Origin: CAZVPF01 sp964628195
Lineage (GTDB): Bacteria > Planctomycetota > Phycisphaerae > Sedimentisphaerales > Anaerohalosphaeraceae
Assembly: GCA_964628195.1 (NCBI GenBank)
Contig: CAZVPF010000005.1
Location: 62,001-126,000, forward strand
DNA: 64,000 nt
Reading direction: 5' to 3'
Of this stretch, positions 51,844 through 61,498 are shown piece after piece. Below the pieces are notes generated by a model. It had not been told where the DNA came from. It did no database searches and saw only the letters and a list, made by a program, of their open reading frames with translations. Made by a program: the position numbers and the translations under genes. The stretch's first letter is position 1, and every line of letters begins with the position of its first letter.

Positions 51844-54800
51844 TCAGTAGCTGATTTTTATCGGCCTGCTCGCGGGGCTTTGGTTCCCATTTTTGTCCAC
51901 AGCCGTCAATCGGTAATAATATCTGCCGTCGAGCTTTCGGCCTGCAAAGTCATCGCTTTTGTCCTCAAACTCATCTGTTGAACGGTAAACATAGGTTACA
52001 TAGCTTGCCGGTCCGACCTCGAAATCGGCTTTTGTGTCCCTGTAGATTTTTATCCAGTATGTATCTTCATCGGCGATCCGCCAGGTGATTTTGCCGTCTT
52101 TGGCACGTACATCTTCAAGGGGTGACGGGGGTTGGTTGTCACTGCTTTCAAGTACAACAAAGGTATTTGTAACCAATTTTGCGCCCCTTGGATATAAACT
52201 CGTGTTCTTTCCGTCGTCAGCCTTTATGTAATATTCGTAAAGTGTCGTATTGTCTTTGGGCTCAAAGCTGGCGGTGAAGATTGCCTTTGTGCGACGCTGC
52301 ATCGGCATCATACGCCAGTTCATTGCACCTGCTGGGCGGTAGTAAAAGTTTGCGGTGATCTGTTCATTGCAGCGGTTGTCCATAACCCGTGCTGTTATTT
52401 CAAAGCTCTGGCCGCGGTAAACGCTTGTCGGGGGTGAAATAACGACTATCTCGGGCTTTTCATTGTCGGCATTTCCGGCCATGCACATGTCCGGGATAGA
52501 AGCCATGCTCTCGTCGCCGTCGGCTGAAATACTGGTAACAGTGTAATTATAAATGCCGGTTGTTGTGTCCCTGTAGCTTGCAGATGCCGGGGCGAGGGGC
52601 AGCTTGTTGAGCTTTTGGCCGTCACGATATACGTTAAAGCCGGTTACGTTAGTTTGCTCATTTTTCCAGGTTACGATCGCCCCGTCATTCGTACCGCAGG
52701 CCTTAACACAGCCGGGCGGCTGAATCTCAAGGTCTTTACGCAACTCATCGATTTTGCCTGTATATCTTAGCTGTACGAACCTGGTCTGTGTGCTCATAAT
52801 GTTGCCCAGCGACGAAATGTCGTTGATTCTGTACATGAAATTTTGTGCCCAGCTTTCGAACCTGTGGGGCAAATCCTGCCAGGTAACATAGGGGAACTTC
52901 TGGTCAAGCATAATGTGGTCCAGCGCAGCCTGTATCCTGCAACGCAGCATCTCGAGTCTTCTTCTTTTGTTGTCGTTGGTGCAGTTTTGTATGCATTCAT
53001 CGATAACCTCAAGCTGTTTTCGGGCCATATCGCTGTCGTCTTTGGGCTTGTTCAGGAACATCAGGTAAACATCGTGCTCGCCGGCAACCTGCTCGATTTC
53101 TATGCTGAATTCTTTCCAGCTTTGCCAGCCGCCAGTATCTTTGACCTCGATCAGTCCAAGTTCAGGGCCTGTCGGCGAGTCCAGCCGTATTTGGATATCC
53201 CCACCTTGTTTAGTAGCGGAGGCGACTACCGCTGTTATCTTCCCAGGCTCCATACCGAACGGTACGTTATCGAACTTTATCCAGTCGCCGTGCTTGATAT
53301 AGCCCACGCACTTGCCCCCTCCGCTGCGGTCGGCATGTTGAGTGCCCTTGTTTTCAGTGTGGTCCTCTGCCTGGATTTCCGTAGTTACACCATCGGGTGC
53401 GCTTATGCTCAGCTTGTCGATATTCAGCAGATAGCCGCCTCCGGAGGGTCTGTTGCTTCCGGAAAACTCAGGTGTTGGCATACACTCGGCGAACCCGGAG
53501 GCGAAAGGTTCGTTTTCATTGATTATTTCCGTAATAGCCTCAGCGAATTTTTCGCCGTAATTTTCTTTTGCGTATTCATAATAGACATCGTATGAGCTGT
53601 CGTACTTGTCATCAAGGTCCCAGGGTGCCTTTGCGATATAGCTCATCTTCGCGTCGACTGCGTCGGTGAGCCTCCACGTAAGGCAGTACAGGCCTTTCAA
53701 GTTATCTTTTCGCTGGGCATAAGACTTGATGGTATCGGAAAGATTAATGTCGTAAGGATAGTAATACTGCGAACTGTGAAAATCCCTTTCGAGCCAGGGG
53801 CAGGCCCAGAACTCTCGGTCGTGATAGATGCTGCCGTCCTCGAAAGATGCCGAGTAGTGTGCGATAGGTGCGGCGATCACATCTTCAGGCATGTCTTTTG
53901 CCGATTCTTCCGAAAGACCCCAGCCGGATATTCCTATCTTGATCTGCGGGGCCTTTTCCTTGACTGTTTTGTACATCTGGTCGAATATCCGGTGCCATTT
54001 ATCGAAATTTTTCTTGTCCTGGTGAATCCCTTCAGACTGGAAACAAAGTAAAACGTCAAGCTGCGGATAATCTTCTATCAGCTGGTTTATCCTTGCCTCG
54101 ACCATCTCGGGGTTGTCTGCGGGGGTTTTGAATTCCTGCGGTACGATATCGATATCGATTCCTAAAGCTATCTTGATGCCGCGCTTATGGGCGTATTCGA
54201 TTACCTTTTTGAAAAGGGATCTTCCCTTATCGTAAACTTGCACGTTTGAGAGAGAATCGTTATGCAAGGTTGCGTCGGAACCAAAATCGTAATCATCGAA
54301 TAGGGCATCTGCTCCGAAGAGGTATTTGTTCACATCCCAGCCCGGACAAGCCCAGCCGTGACCGGTTCGCGCGGTTGCGAATGCGCAGCGAGGCATATGG
54401 CCTTTATAACTCCAGTTATGAAACATCTCCTTATGAACTTCCTTGTTGAATTTCATGTTATAGTTATGAATGTGCAGTAAGTTCATTCTCATTTTTGCCA
54501 TCTGATCGAGGACGAACCTGTAGTCCTCGAATGAGTAAACCGTCGCCGACTGCGGAAAATTTGTCCACGGCAGCATTCCGCGTGTATGCTGACGGGGCCG
54601 TTTTCTTTCGTCAACATTGACGATTTCAAGGGCTCGCTTCGGTGTGGGTATGACATCTCCGCCCATGTAAAAGCCAATGTTGTAGTAATCGTCAAGCAGG
54701 CCGTAGACACCGTAGAGAACCCCCTGGGGGTCGGTTGCAGTAATTATCAGAGTCTTACCGCCATCGACCGTTAAAGTCTTGAGCACATATCCCTGGTCGG

Positions 54801-55152
54801 TCAGTTCGTCGGTGGCGGGCATGAAATGCCCATCCTGGGCGAGTTCTGCGAGGACTTTGTTGGTTTGAGTTGTTCCGATCACAAAACAATCTGAGCTGAT
54901 ATTTCCGCCGCTTTCTATCTCTATTTTGCTGCCGGTAAGCTGGTAGAGATACCTTTGCAGCTCTTTTGCGGCATATTCTTCTTTCGGATCGGCTTGTTTG
55001 CTTATGATGATCACGATTTGGCTCATTTCAGGGGTGCCGGGTTTTGTGTGCTGCTCCCGACAGCCCGATGTGCCAAGTATAGCGGCGATAACCGCTGCCA
55101 AAATCAATCCCTTAACCGTTTTGCTTTGCAGTAAGTTTCTCATACCAGCCAT
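51844..55152 (-). CDS. Glycoside-hydrolase-like lipoprotein with CBM6 and fibronectin-type domains
   Basis: A 1102-residue surface lipoprotein (lipobox ILGTSGC, Cys31). Residues ~40-175 form an alpha-glucuronidase/hexosaminidase N-terminal-type domain (EEYAAKELQRYLYQLTG, GVLYGVYGLLDDY). A TIM-barrel catalytic domain follows (~185-560), with MRMNLLHIHNYN, KRGIKIALGIDID, LLCFQSEGIHQ (E374 a candidate catalytic acid) and LYCLTWRLTDAVD. CBM6-like ~591-703 starts EIQAEDHTENKGTQHAD. Two or three fibronectin-like domains close the protein. It resembles GH67/GH115-type architectures, but no exact family is certain. Divergent from the beta-helix gene, beside two LacI-type regulators. Confidence 0.75.
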   Translation of the reverse strand: MAGMRNLLQSKTVKGLILAAVIAAILGTSGCREQHTKPGTPEMSQIVIIISKQADPKEEYAAKELQRYLYQLTGSKIEIESGGNISSDCFVIGTTQTNKVLAELAQDGHFMPATDELTDQGYVLKTLTVDGGKTLIITATDPQGVLYGVYGLLDDYYNIGFYMGGDVIPTPKRALEIVNVDERKRPRQHTRGMLPWTNFPQSATVYSFEDYRFVLDQMAKMRMNLLHIHNYNMKFNKEVHKEMFHNWSYKGHMPRCAFATARTGHGWACPGWDVNKYLFGADALFDDYDFGSDATLHNDSLSNVQVYDKGRSLFKKVIEYAHKRGIKIALGIDIDIVPQEFKTPADNPEMVEARINQLIEDYPQLDVLLCFQSEGIHQDKKNFDKWHRIFDQMYKTVKEKAPQIKIGISGWGLSEESAKDMPEDVIAAPIAHYSASFEDGSIYHDREFWACPWLERDFHSSQYYYPYDINLSDTIKSYAQRKDNLKGLYCLTWRLTDAVDAKMSYIAKAPWDLDDKYDSSYDVYYEYAKENYGEKFAEAITEIINENEPFASGFAECMPTPEFSGSNRPSGGGYLLNIDKLSISAPDGVTTEIQAEDHTENKGTQHADRSGGGKCVGYIKHGDWIKFDNVPFGMEPGKITAVVASATKQGGDIQIRLDSPTGPELGLIEVKDTGGWQSWKEFSIEIEQVAGEHDVYLMFLNKPKDDSDMARKQLEVIDECIQNCTNDNKRRRLEMLRCRIQAALDHIMLDQKFPYVTWQDLPHRFESWAQNFMYRINDISSLGNIMSTQTRFVQLRYTGKIDELRKDLEIQPPGCVKACGTNDGAIVTWKNEQTNVTGFNVYRDGQKLNKLPLAPASASYRDTTTGIYNYTVTSISADGDESMASIPDMCMAGNADNEKPEIVVISPPTSVYRGQSFEITARVMDNRCNEQITANFYYRPAGAMNWRMMPMQRRTKAIFTASFEPKDNTTLYEYYIKADDGKNTSLYPRGAKLVTNTFVVLESSDNQPPSPLEDVRAKDGKITWRIADEDTYWIKIYRDTKADFEVGPASYVTYVYRSTDEFEDKSDDFAGRKLDGRYYYRLTAVDKNGNQSPASRPIKISY

Positions 55153-55345
55153 TTTAATCTCCGAATTTGTAGTTTTTAGATAGACTTTTCTTTGTTATTT
55201 TTGCCGTTTCTAAAAAGCAGCTATACCCGAGCCTGTCGGTTCGGGGATGAAGTTCGTAATCTTTTAAGGCAATTTGTGCGTTTTTGCAACCGCTTTTTAA
55301 TTGCCTGCAGAAGAGGTTGTTATAAGGAAAAAGACAACATGTTAA

Positions 55346-55374
55346 TTTACAACATTTATTAAATAGTTTATAAT
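55346..55374 (+). promoter_or_regulatory. Probable sigma-70 promoter of the beta-helix gene
   Basis: TTTACA (55346-55351), 17-base spacer, perfect TATAAT (55369-55374). The 5' leader is about 75 bases. Confidence 0.65.
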
Positions 55375-55375
55375 C
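55361..55375 (+). promoter_or_regulatory. Operator-like word at the beta-helix promoter
   Basis: AAATAGTTTATAATC differs at one position from AAATAGTTTACAATC in the regulator's promoter (48978-48992). It overlaps the -10 box, so part of the match may be due to promoter sequence. Confidence 0.4.
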
Positions 55376-55455
55376 TAATTTTATAACAATGCACAATATA
55401 AAATTTGGTTACTGAAGTTTATATATTTATAAATTATTTTTTGGAGCCTTGATTT

Positions 55456-57939
55456 ATGATTCGTTTCTTTTTCCAGCGTATTCTCGTATTGTTATCCCTG
55501 TTTTCCATTATTGCTGTCGCTTCCGCCAATGCCCCCAAACCGGACATTAAAAGTTCTGTTTTTGTTTCGGCCAACGGCAATGACGATAATCCCGGTACGT
55601 TTCAGGAGCCCTTTGCGTCTTTATCCGCGGCAAAAAACAAAGTCGCCGAGATGAAACAGGCCGGCCATGTGGGCGATATCACAGTTGTTATTCGTGAAGG
55701 CTCATACTATTGTCCACAGGGGCTTGTCTTTTCGGCATCAGACGGGGCGGTTGAAAATTCCAGTGTGACTTATCGTGCGGCTGATGGTGAAACAGTAAAG
55801 ATCATCGGTGGATACAAGGCTGCTGGCTGGAAGAAGTACAAAGGTGAAATCCGGTATACGCAGTTTCCCGATGAATACGAAGTTAAACAGGTTTTTGAGG
55901 CCGGCAAGTGGGTCGAGCCGGCGCGGATACCGAACGATGGGTATTTTGAGATAACCGGCGTAGATGAAAAAGATGCGAAGGCGACTTTTTATTATGACCC
56001 TGAAGATTTAGAGGTTGAAGGTTGGGATGTTTCGCAGGCGAGGGTTCTTATCTGGCAGGGCGAGTTCTGGTCCAGTCACTGGTTCAGTCAGGACAAGGGT
56101 ATCAAATCGCACGACCCTGAGAGAAACTCCATTACGATGGACAGCCGGGGCGGTTATGATATGAACCGTGGCAACGAATATTTTATTTACAATGTGCTGG
56201 AGGAACTTGACCGGCCCGGTGAGTGTTTTATAGACAACGAGAATAAACGTGTTTATATTTGGCCCCAGAGCAATGAGCCTGTTGAGAATTTAGAAATCGT
56301 ATTATCAACCGCGAAGAATGTTGTTGCTGTCAAAGGCTCTGCCGATAACCCGGTGAGCAATTTGCATTTTGAGGGGATAGATTTTTCCGCGTGTAACGAT
56401 GACGCAATGTCTTTTGAGGCGGCCAGGGACTGTTCGGTCAAATTCTGCAAGGTGGAAAACGGTGGGCGGCATGGTATTTCACTTCTCCTAAGCTGTCAAA
56501 ATATTGAGGTTTACGGCTGTGAGATAACCGGTCATGGTTTTAACGGTGTGGATATAAACGGCGGCGGGTTTAATACGACAGAGATGCAGAGTCATCATAA
56601 TGTAATAGAAAACAACCATATCCACCATTGCGGCAGACTTGTGGGGCACGGCAGGGGGGTCGGAATCGCCCAGAGCGGTTTTAACAAGGTCCTGCACAAC
56701 CATATTCACCATATGCCGCGGTACGGCATCAGTATAAAGGGACTGCGCTTTCATGTGCTTAAAGAGCAGGTAAAGGAAGTGACATGGGAAAACCATTACG
56801 ATTATCTTCACTCGCGAAACAACCTTATCGCTTATAATCACGTTCACCATGTCAACATGAAGACCCAGGACACGGGCGCTTTTGAGTCGTGGGGGCCGGG
56901 CAGGGATAACATTTATGACCACAACCTTATCCATGACGTGGGGATATCGCATCAGTCTATCATAAGCGGTATCTACTGTGACGACGCGACGGATTATTTT
57001 ACCATTACGAATAATATTGTTTACGGTGTTCGGGGGATACCCGGCTCGCAGTGTATGCTTGTAAAGGGCATCGGCAGTAAGATAAGCAACAATATCCTTA
57101 TCGTCGAGACCAATAACTGTGCGGCGATAAGAACATTTGAAATGGCAGACGAAGCAAATAAGCAACTGGAGTTTACGAAAAACATTGTGTACTTCGAGAA
57201 GACCGAGCCGCAGCTTAAGGATATGAACGGTAATATTATTGAATGGCGGTTCGAGCTTGACGAGGCCGGTACCTGTGACGTGTGGTTTTTGTACTCGGCA
57301 AATTTGTACTGGACGGGCAGGGCCAAAAACATGCTTGCAAACGCTACGACAATATCGTTTGACAATGGTGAGCCGGTTAAAGTCGAAAAACTGCCTGACA
57401 CCGATTCATGGTTTGACTATGAATGGATAAAAGTTGCGAGAACAGAGCTTTCTGCGGGGCAGCACCTGATGCGGTGGCACAATCCATACGGCGGGGGCGC
57501 GAATATCAAGAGAATATGTATAAGCACCGATCCCGGCTGGAGCCCAAAAGTTTTCGGTTTGAACCAGAGGTATGTTAACGGCACGCTGCTGGTTAAGGAA
57601 GTGGATATAAAGCCTTATTACTGGCGAAGTATTTACGAGTTTAATAACTGGGACCCGCAACGGTTCGCAGTCGCCGACAAAAACCTTTTCTTCAAACATG
57701 GTGACCAGCTGGTTGCACAGAATATACCCGGAGAGGACACTTACGCTAACTGGGTGACAGTGGAGAATAATAAGTACGACCAGAACAGTATCATTGCCGA
57801 CCCTATGTTCGTGGATGCGGAAAACCATGACTACAGGCTAAAACCCGAATCACCTGCGTTTAAGCTCGGTTTCCAACAGATAGACATTGAGAGTATCGGG
57901 CTCAAAGACGATTTCCCCGCTCGGCTGGCGAGGGAATAG
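55456..57939 (+). CDS. Right-handed parallel beta-helix protein (putative polysaccharide-degrading enzyme)
   Basis: An 827-residue secreted protein with a signal peptide (residues 1-24, ending SANA). The N-terminal VFVSANGNDDNPGTFQEPFA begins a DUF1565-like cap; from ~300 to ~580 many parallel beta-helix turns follow (NIEVYGCEITGHGFNGVDI, NVIENNHIHHCG, NKVLHNHIHHM, NLIAYNHVHHV, NIYDHNLIHDVG), with many His-His pairs suggestive of metal or catalytic sites. Residues ~600-700 look like an inserted carbohydrate-binding domain (WRFELDEAGTCDVWFL), and the tail has IIADPMFVDAENHDYRL. Such folds occur in polysaccharide lyases and GH families; the exact one is not certain. GGAG lies upstream of the ATG. 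Confidence 0.75.
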   Translation: MIRFFFQRILVLLSLFSIIAVASANAPKPDIKSSVFVSANGNDDNPGTFQEPFASLSAAKNKVAEMKQAGHVGDITVVIREGSYYCPQGLVFSASDGAVENSSVTYRAADGETVKIIGGYKAAGWKKYKGEIRYTQFPDEYEVKQVFEAGKWVEPARIPNDGYFEITGVDEKDAKATFYYDPEDLEVEGWDVSQARVLIWQGEFWSSHWFSQDKGIKSHDPERNSITMDSRGGYDMNRGNEYFIYNVLEELDRPGECFIDNENKRVYIWPQSNEPVENLEIVLSTAKNVVAVKGSADNPVSNLHFEGIDFSACNDDAMSFEAARDCSVKFCKVENGGRHGISLLLSCQNIEVYGCEITGHGFNGVDINGGGFNTTEMQSHHNVIENNHIHHCGRLVGHGRGVGIAQSGFNKVLHNHIHHMPRYGISIKGLRFHVLKEQVKEVTWENHYDYLHSRNNLIAYNHVHHVNMKTQDTGAFESWGPGRDNIYDHNLIHDVGISHQSIISGIYCDDATDYFTITNNIVYGVRGIPGSQCMLVKGIGSKISNNILIVETNNCAAIRTFEMADEANKQLEFTKNIVYFEKTEPQLKDMNGNIIEWRFELDEAGTCDVWFLYSANLYWTGRAKNMLANATTISFDNGEPVKVEKLPDTDSWFDYEWIKVARTELSAGQHLMRWHNPYGGGANIKRICISTDPGWSPKVFGLNQRYVNGTLLVKEVDIKPYYWRSIYEFNNWDPQRFAVADKNLFFKHGDQLVAQNIPGEDTYANWVTVENNKYDQNSIIADPMFVDAENHDYRLKPESPAFKLGFQQIDIESIGLKDDFPARLARE

Positions 57940-57963
57940 TCCCGTTGCCTGAAACATCGGCAG

Positions 57964-59094
57964 TTATGAAAGCCTGTTGCGGTAGTCCTCGTAAGTGAAT
58001 CGCCGCTGTATTTTGTACTGGTCCTTTTCGGGGTCGTATATAACGATGTCCGGCAGGTTGATGCCGTTGAACATGTTATTCTTTACCATTGTGTAATGTG
58101 CCATGTCCTCGAAGATCAGTTTGTCGCCGGGCTTTAGGGGCTTGTCGAAGGAGTACTCACCGATCACGTCGCCTGCAAGACATGTCATGCCTGCGAGAAT
58201 ATAGCTGTTTTCGAGCGTTCCGGGTTTTTGCGAGCCGGGGATGTTGGGCCGGTAGGGCATTTCCAGTACGTCCGGCATGTGTGCCGAGGCGGAGGTGTCG
58301 AGAACGGCGATATCCTTTTCGTTGTGAACGATGTCGAGAACAGTTGCAATAAGGAAACCGGTATTAAGGGCTATAGCCTCGCCGGGTTCGAGGTAGACTT
58401 CGACTTCATATTTCGATTTGAAACTGCTTATGGTTTGGCATAGCAGTTCTATGTCATAGTCGGCACGGGTGATGTGATGTCCGCCGCCGAAGTTGACCCA
58501 CTCCATCGTATTGAGGTATTCGCCAAATTTTTCCTCGACTGCCTTTACGGTTCTTGCAAGTGCGTCGCTGTTAAGCTCGCAAAGCGTGTGGAAATGCAAA
58601 CCCGTGATGCCGTCAAGCTGCGCGGGGTCGAAGTTCGCCTCGGTAATACCCAGCCGGGAAAATGGCCCGCAGGGGTCGTAGATCGCTGTCTCGACTTCCC
58701 GCTGTTCGGGGTTTATGCGCAGTCCGCACTTTATGCCGGCAGCAAGGGCCCTGTCCCTGAAAAGCCGCCACTGGCTGTGTGAGTTGAATACAATATGGTC
58801 GCTGTTTTCGATTAGCCTGTCGAACTGTTCCAGCCGATATGCAGGGCCGCAGGTATGCACCTGCCCGCTGAAAAACTCCCTTCCGAGCATCGCTTCAAAC
58901 AGTCCGCTTGCCGATGCGCCGTCGAGGTATTCGTTAATAAGATCGAACACGCCCCACGCCGCGAAGCCTTTCAGGGCCAGAAGGATTTTACAGCCGGCTC
59001 TTTCCCGCACTCCGCGCAGCACCTTGAGGTTTTTTTCCAGCAGTCCCGTGTCGATCAAATAGCAAGGCGAGGGCAGTTTATCCAGTTCGTACAT
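57964..59094 (-). CDS. nspC: Carboxynorspermidine decarboxylase
   Basis: A 376-residue PLP enzyme of the alanine-racemase-like fold. Decarboxylates carboxynorspermidine (or carboxyspermidine) to the triamine. The PLP lysine is K42 in LLALKGFAAW; YDPCGPFSRLGI, GLHFHTLCELNS and VNFGGGHHITRADYD are family marks, and EPGEAIALN is near residue 240. It overlaps the upstream dehydrogenase by one base, so the pair is translationally coupled. The DABA aminotransferase/decarboxylase that makes diaminopropane is not in the window. Confidence 0.93.
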   Translation of the reverse strand: MYELDKLPSPCYLIDTGLLEKNLKVLRGVRERAGCKILLALKGFAAWGVFDLINEYLDGASASGLFEAMLGREFFSGQVHTCGPAYRLEQFDRLIENSDHIVFNSHSQWRLFRDRALAAGIKCGLRINPEQREVETAIYDPCGPFSRLGITEANFDPAQLDGITGLHFHTLCELNSDALARTVKAVEEKFGEYLNTMEWVNFGGGHHITRADYDIELLCQTISSFKSKYEVEVYLEPGEAIALNTGFLIATVLDIVHNEKDIAVLDTSASAHMPDVLEMPYRPNIPGSQKPGTLENSYILAGMTCLAGDVIGEYSFDKPLKPGDKLIFEDMAHYTMVKNNMFNGINLPDIVIYDPEKDQYKIQRRFTYEDYRNRLS

Positions 59095-60269
59095 TAGAGC
59101 TTGATCTCCTTCCAGGGCAGACCATGAATGTTCAGCTTTTCCATGAAGGGGTCCGGGTCAAATTGTTCCATGTTAAAGACGCCCGGGCCTTTCCATTTGC
59201 CTGTCAGCATCATCATGGCCCCGATCATGGCCGGTACGCCGGTTGTATATGAGACCGCCTGTGAGCCGACTTCTTTGTAGCATTTGGCGTGGTCGCAAAC
59301 GTTGTAGATCATCATTTTCTTCGTTTTTCCGTCCTTCACGCCCTCCATTACACAGCCGATACAGGTTTTGCCTTTATAGTTCTCGGCGAGGCTTGCCGGG
59401 TCGGGCAGAAGTTTTTTAAGGAACTGCAGCGGTATAACCTCCGTGCCGTTGTAGTCGACCGGTTCGATGCCCGTCATACCGACGTTCTGCAGCACCCTGA
59501 GGTGGGTCAGGTACTCTTCGCCGAAGGTCATCCAGAACCGGATCCGCTTAAGGCCGTTTATGTGTTTTACCAGCGATTCCTCTTCCTCGTGGTAGAGCAG
59601 GTAAGCGGTTCGTACCCCGACTTCCGGGAAGTCGAAATCCATTTTTACCGACATCGGATCGATTTCTTTCCATTGCCCGTCTTCCCAGAACTTGCCTTTC
59701 TGGGTAATCTCTCGTATGTTGATCTCGGGGTTGAAGTTAGTCGCGAATGGGTGGCCGTGCGAACCGGCGTTGCAGTCAACGATATCGATGTAATGTATCT
59801 CGTCGAAGTGGTGTTTCAGGGCATAAGCGCAAAATACATTTGTAACGCCCGGGTCAAAACCGCTTCCGAGCAGGGCGGTTATACCTTTATCTTTAAAACA
59901 GTCATGATACTCCCATTGCCATTTGTATTCGAACTTTGCCTCGTCCGGCGGTTCGTAGTTGGCTGTGTCGAGATAATCAACCCCTGTTTCCAGTGCAGCG
60001 TCCATTATGGGCAGGTCCTGGTAGGGCAGTGCGACGTTAATAATAAGCTGCGGTTTGTGCTTTTTGACAAGTGCGGCGACCTGGCCGGAGTCGTCGGCGT
60101 CGACCTGTTCGGTTACAATATTTGCACCAACTCCCGATGCTATCTGCTCACATTTGCCGAGGGTTCTGCTTGCAAGGACTATCTCGCTGAAGACTTCGGG
60201 GACCTGTGCGCATTTTTTCACCACCACATTTCCAACGCCGCCTGCCCCGATTATCAATACTTTGCTCAT
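59094..60269 (-). CDS. Carboxynorspermidine (carboxyspermidine) dehydrogenase
   Basis: A 391-residue saccharopine-dehydrogenase-like enzyme that reductively couples aspartate semialdehyde with diaminopropane or putrescine. VLIIGAGGVGNVVVKK is the NAD(P) loop; DYLDTANYEPPDEA, ALLGSGFDPGVTNVF and SHGHPFATNFNPEIN follow in family order. It begins 127 bases from the KDG kinase stop and leads the two-gene polyamine operon. Polyamines of this type are needed for biofilm growth in Vibrio and are common in anaerobes. Confidence 0.92.
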   Translation of the reverse strand: MSKVLIIGAGGVGNVVVKKCAQVPEVFSEIVLASRTLGKCEQIASGVGANIVTEQVDADDSGQVAALVKKHKPQLIINVALPYQDLPIMDAALETGVDYLDTANYEPPDEAKFEYKWQWEYHDCFKDKGITALLGSGFDPGVTNVFCAYALKHHFDEIHYIDIVDCNAGSHGHPFATNFNPEINIREITQKGKFWEDGQWKEIDPMSVKMDFDFPEVGVRTAYLLYHEEEESLVKHINGLKRIRFWMTFGEEYLTHLRVLQNVGMTGIEPVDYNGTEVIPLQFLKKLLPDPASLAENYKGKTCIGCVMEGVKDGKTKKMMIYNVCDHAKCYKEVGSQAVSYTTGVPAMIGAMMMLTGKWKGPGVFNMEQFDPDPFMEKLNIHGLPWKEIKL

Positions 60270-60396
60270 AGCTAAACCTCCCTGTCTGTAGGTTTATATA
60301 TTATTTTGAAATATTTTAAACAAACCAACAGTATGCGTGATACTCAAAAGTTTGTCCAGAGTTTTTTAGATTCGGATAACCGACTGCGCTTGGTAA

Positions 60397-61497
60397 TTAT
60401 CTATCTACCCTGGCGGTTCCGCCGGCCATTACCTTTTCGACTTCGGCCAGTGAAGCGGTTGTTGTGTCGCCGGGTGTGGTCATGGCAAGGGCTCCGTGGG
60501 CTGCGCCGCAGTTGACGGCGTGCTGAGGATCCTTTCCTTCCATGAGCCCATAGATAAGGCCCGAAGCAAAGCTGTCGCCGCCGCCTACGCGGTCGTATAT
60601 CTCGAGGTTTTCCCGCAGCGTAGCTTCGTAAAGTTTGCCTTCGGTGTAGATGACTGCGCCCCAGTCGTTGACGCATGCGGTTTTTGCGTTTCTCAGGGTT
60701 GTGGCGACAACCTTGAAATTTGGATACTGTTTGACTGCCTGTTCGATCATTTTGCCGAAGTTGGTCGGGTCGAGTTTGGAGATGTGTTTGTCCATGCCCG
60801 GCACCTCGAAACCGAGACATGCGGTGAAGTCCTCTTCGTTGCCCATCATTACGTCAATAAGCGGGGCGATTTTGTGGTTGACTTCCTGTGCCTTTTTCTG
60901 CCCGCCGATAGACTTCCAGAGTGAAGGGCGGTAGTTGAGGTCATAGGAAACTGTGGTTCCGTATTTCTTGGCAGTTTGCACGGCTTCGATAACCACATCG
61001 GGGGTTGTCGCTGAAAGCGCGGCGAATATTCCGCCTGTGTGGAACCAGCGCACCCCGTCTTTGCCGAAGATTGTATCCCAGTCGATATCGCCTTTTTTTA
61101 ACTGTGAAGCGGCGGAATGTCCCCTGTCACTGCATCCTTTTGCGGCGCGGACCCCGAAGCCTTTTTCGGTGAAGTTAAGGCCCACTCTTACATCCCTGCC
61201 TATGCCATCGAAAGGCACCCATTTGACGTATTCCATACTTACCCCGCCCTGGAATATCAGGTCCTCGAGCAGTCGGCCGACGGGGCAGTCAGGGATCGCC
61301 GTTACAACCGCGGCACGTTTTCCGAAGCAGCGTTTGAGACCCCGGGCGACGTTATACTCGCCGCCGCCTTCCCAGACCTTGAACTGACGTGTTGTGTGAA
61401 TTCTTTCGAAGCCGGGGTCAAGGCGGAGCATTACCTCGCCGAGCGATAGTATGTCGTATTTGCATTTTGATGCAGGTTTAATATCCAGGCCAGCCAT
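60397..61497 (-). CDS. kdgK: 2-Keto-3-deoxygluconate kinase (PfkB family)
   Basis: A 366-residue ribokinase-family sugar kinase. It phosphorylates 2-keto-3-deoxygluconate to KDPG, the product cleaved by the adjacent aldolase. GGGEYNVARGLKR is the substrate region, VSYDLNYRPSLW is the typical KDG-kinase strand and YDRVGGGDSFASGL holds the catalytic base D308. One base after the aldolase stop. It could act on a related sugar acid, but the gene pair makes KDG the best choice. Confidence 0.88.
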   Translation of the reverse strand: MAGLDIKPASKCKYDILSLGEVMLRLDPGFERIHTTRQFKVWEGGGEYNVARGLKRCFGKRAAVVTAIPDCPVGRLLEDLIFQGGVSMEYVKWVPFDGIGRDVRVGLNFTEKGFGVRAAKGCSDRGHSAASQLKKGDIDWDTIFGKDGVRWFHTGGIFAALSATTPDVVIEAVQTAKKYGTTVSYDLNYRPSLWKSIGGQKKAQEVNHKIAPLIDVMMGNEEDFTACLGFEVPGMDKHISKLDPTNFGKMIEQAVKQYPNFKVVATTLRNAKTACVNDWGAVIYTEGKLYEATLRENLEIYDRVGGGDSFASGLIYGLMEGKDPQHAVNCGAAHGALAMTTPGDTTTASLAEVEKVMAGGTARVDR

Positions 61498-61498
61498 T

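Larger units (their letters stand above)
55153..55455. other. Divergent promoter region of the glycosidase and beta-helix genes
   Basis: 303 bases. It contains the promoter and operator-like words described separately and a short hairpin in the glycosidase leader (CCCGA 55226-55230 with TCGGG 55241-55245). No gene seen. Confidence 0.4.

Noticed and set aside
55154..55396. 80-codon minus-strand frame in the divergent promoter region
   Set aside because: Overlaps the beta-helix promoter, has no ribosome site and its Cys/Lys-rich translation resembles random AT-rich DNA.
59289..60275. Long plus-strand frame (328 codons) opposite the carboxynorspermidine dehydrogenase
   Set aside because: The minus strand has the full NAD loop and family motifs, so the plus-strand frame is an antisense shadow.
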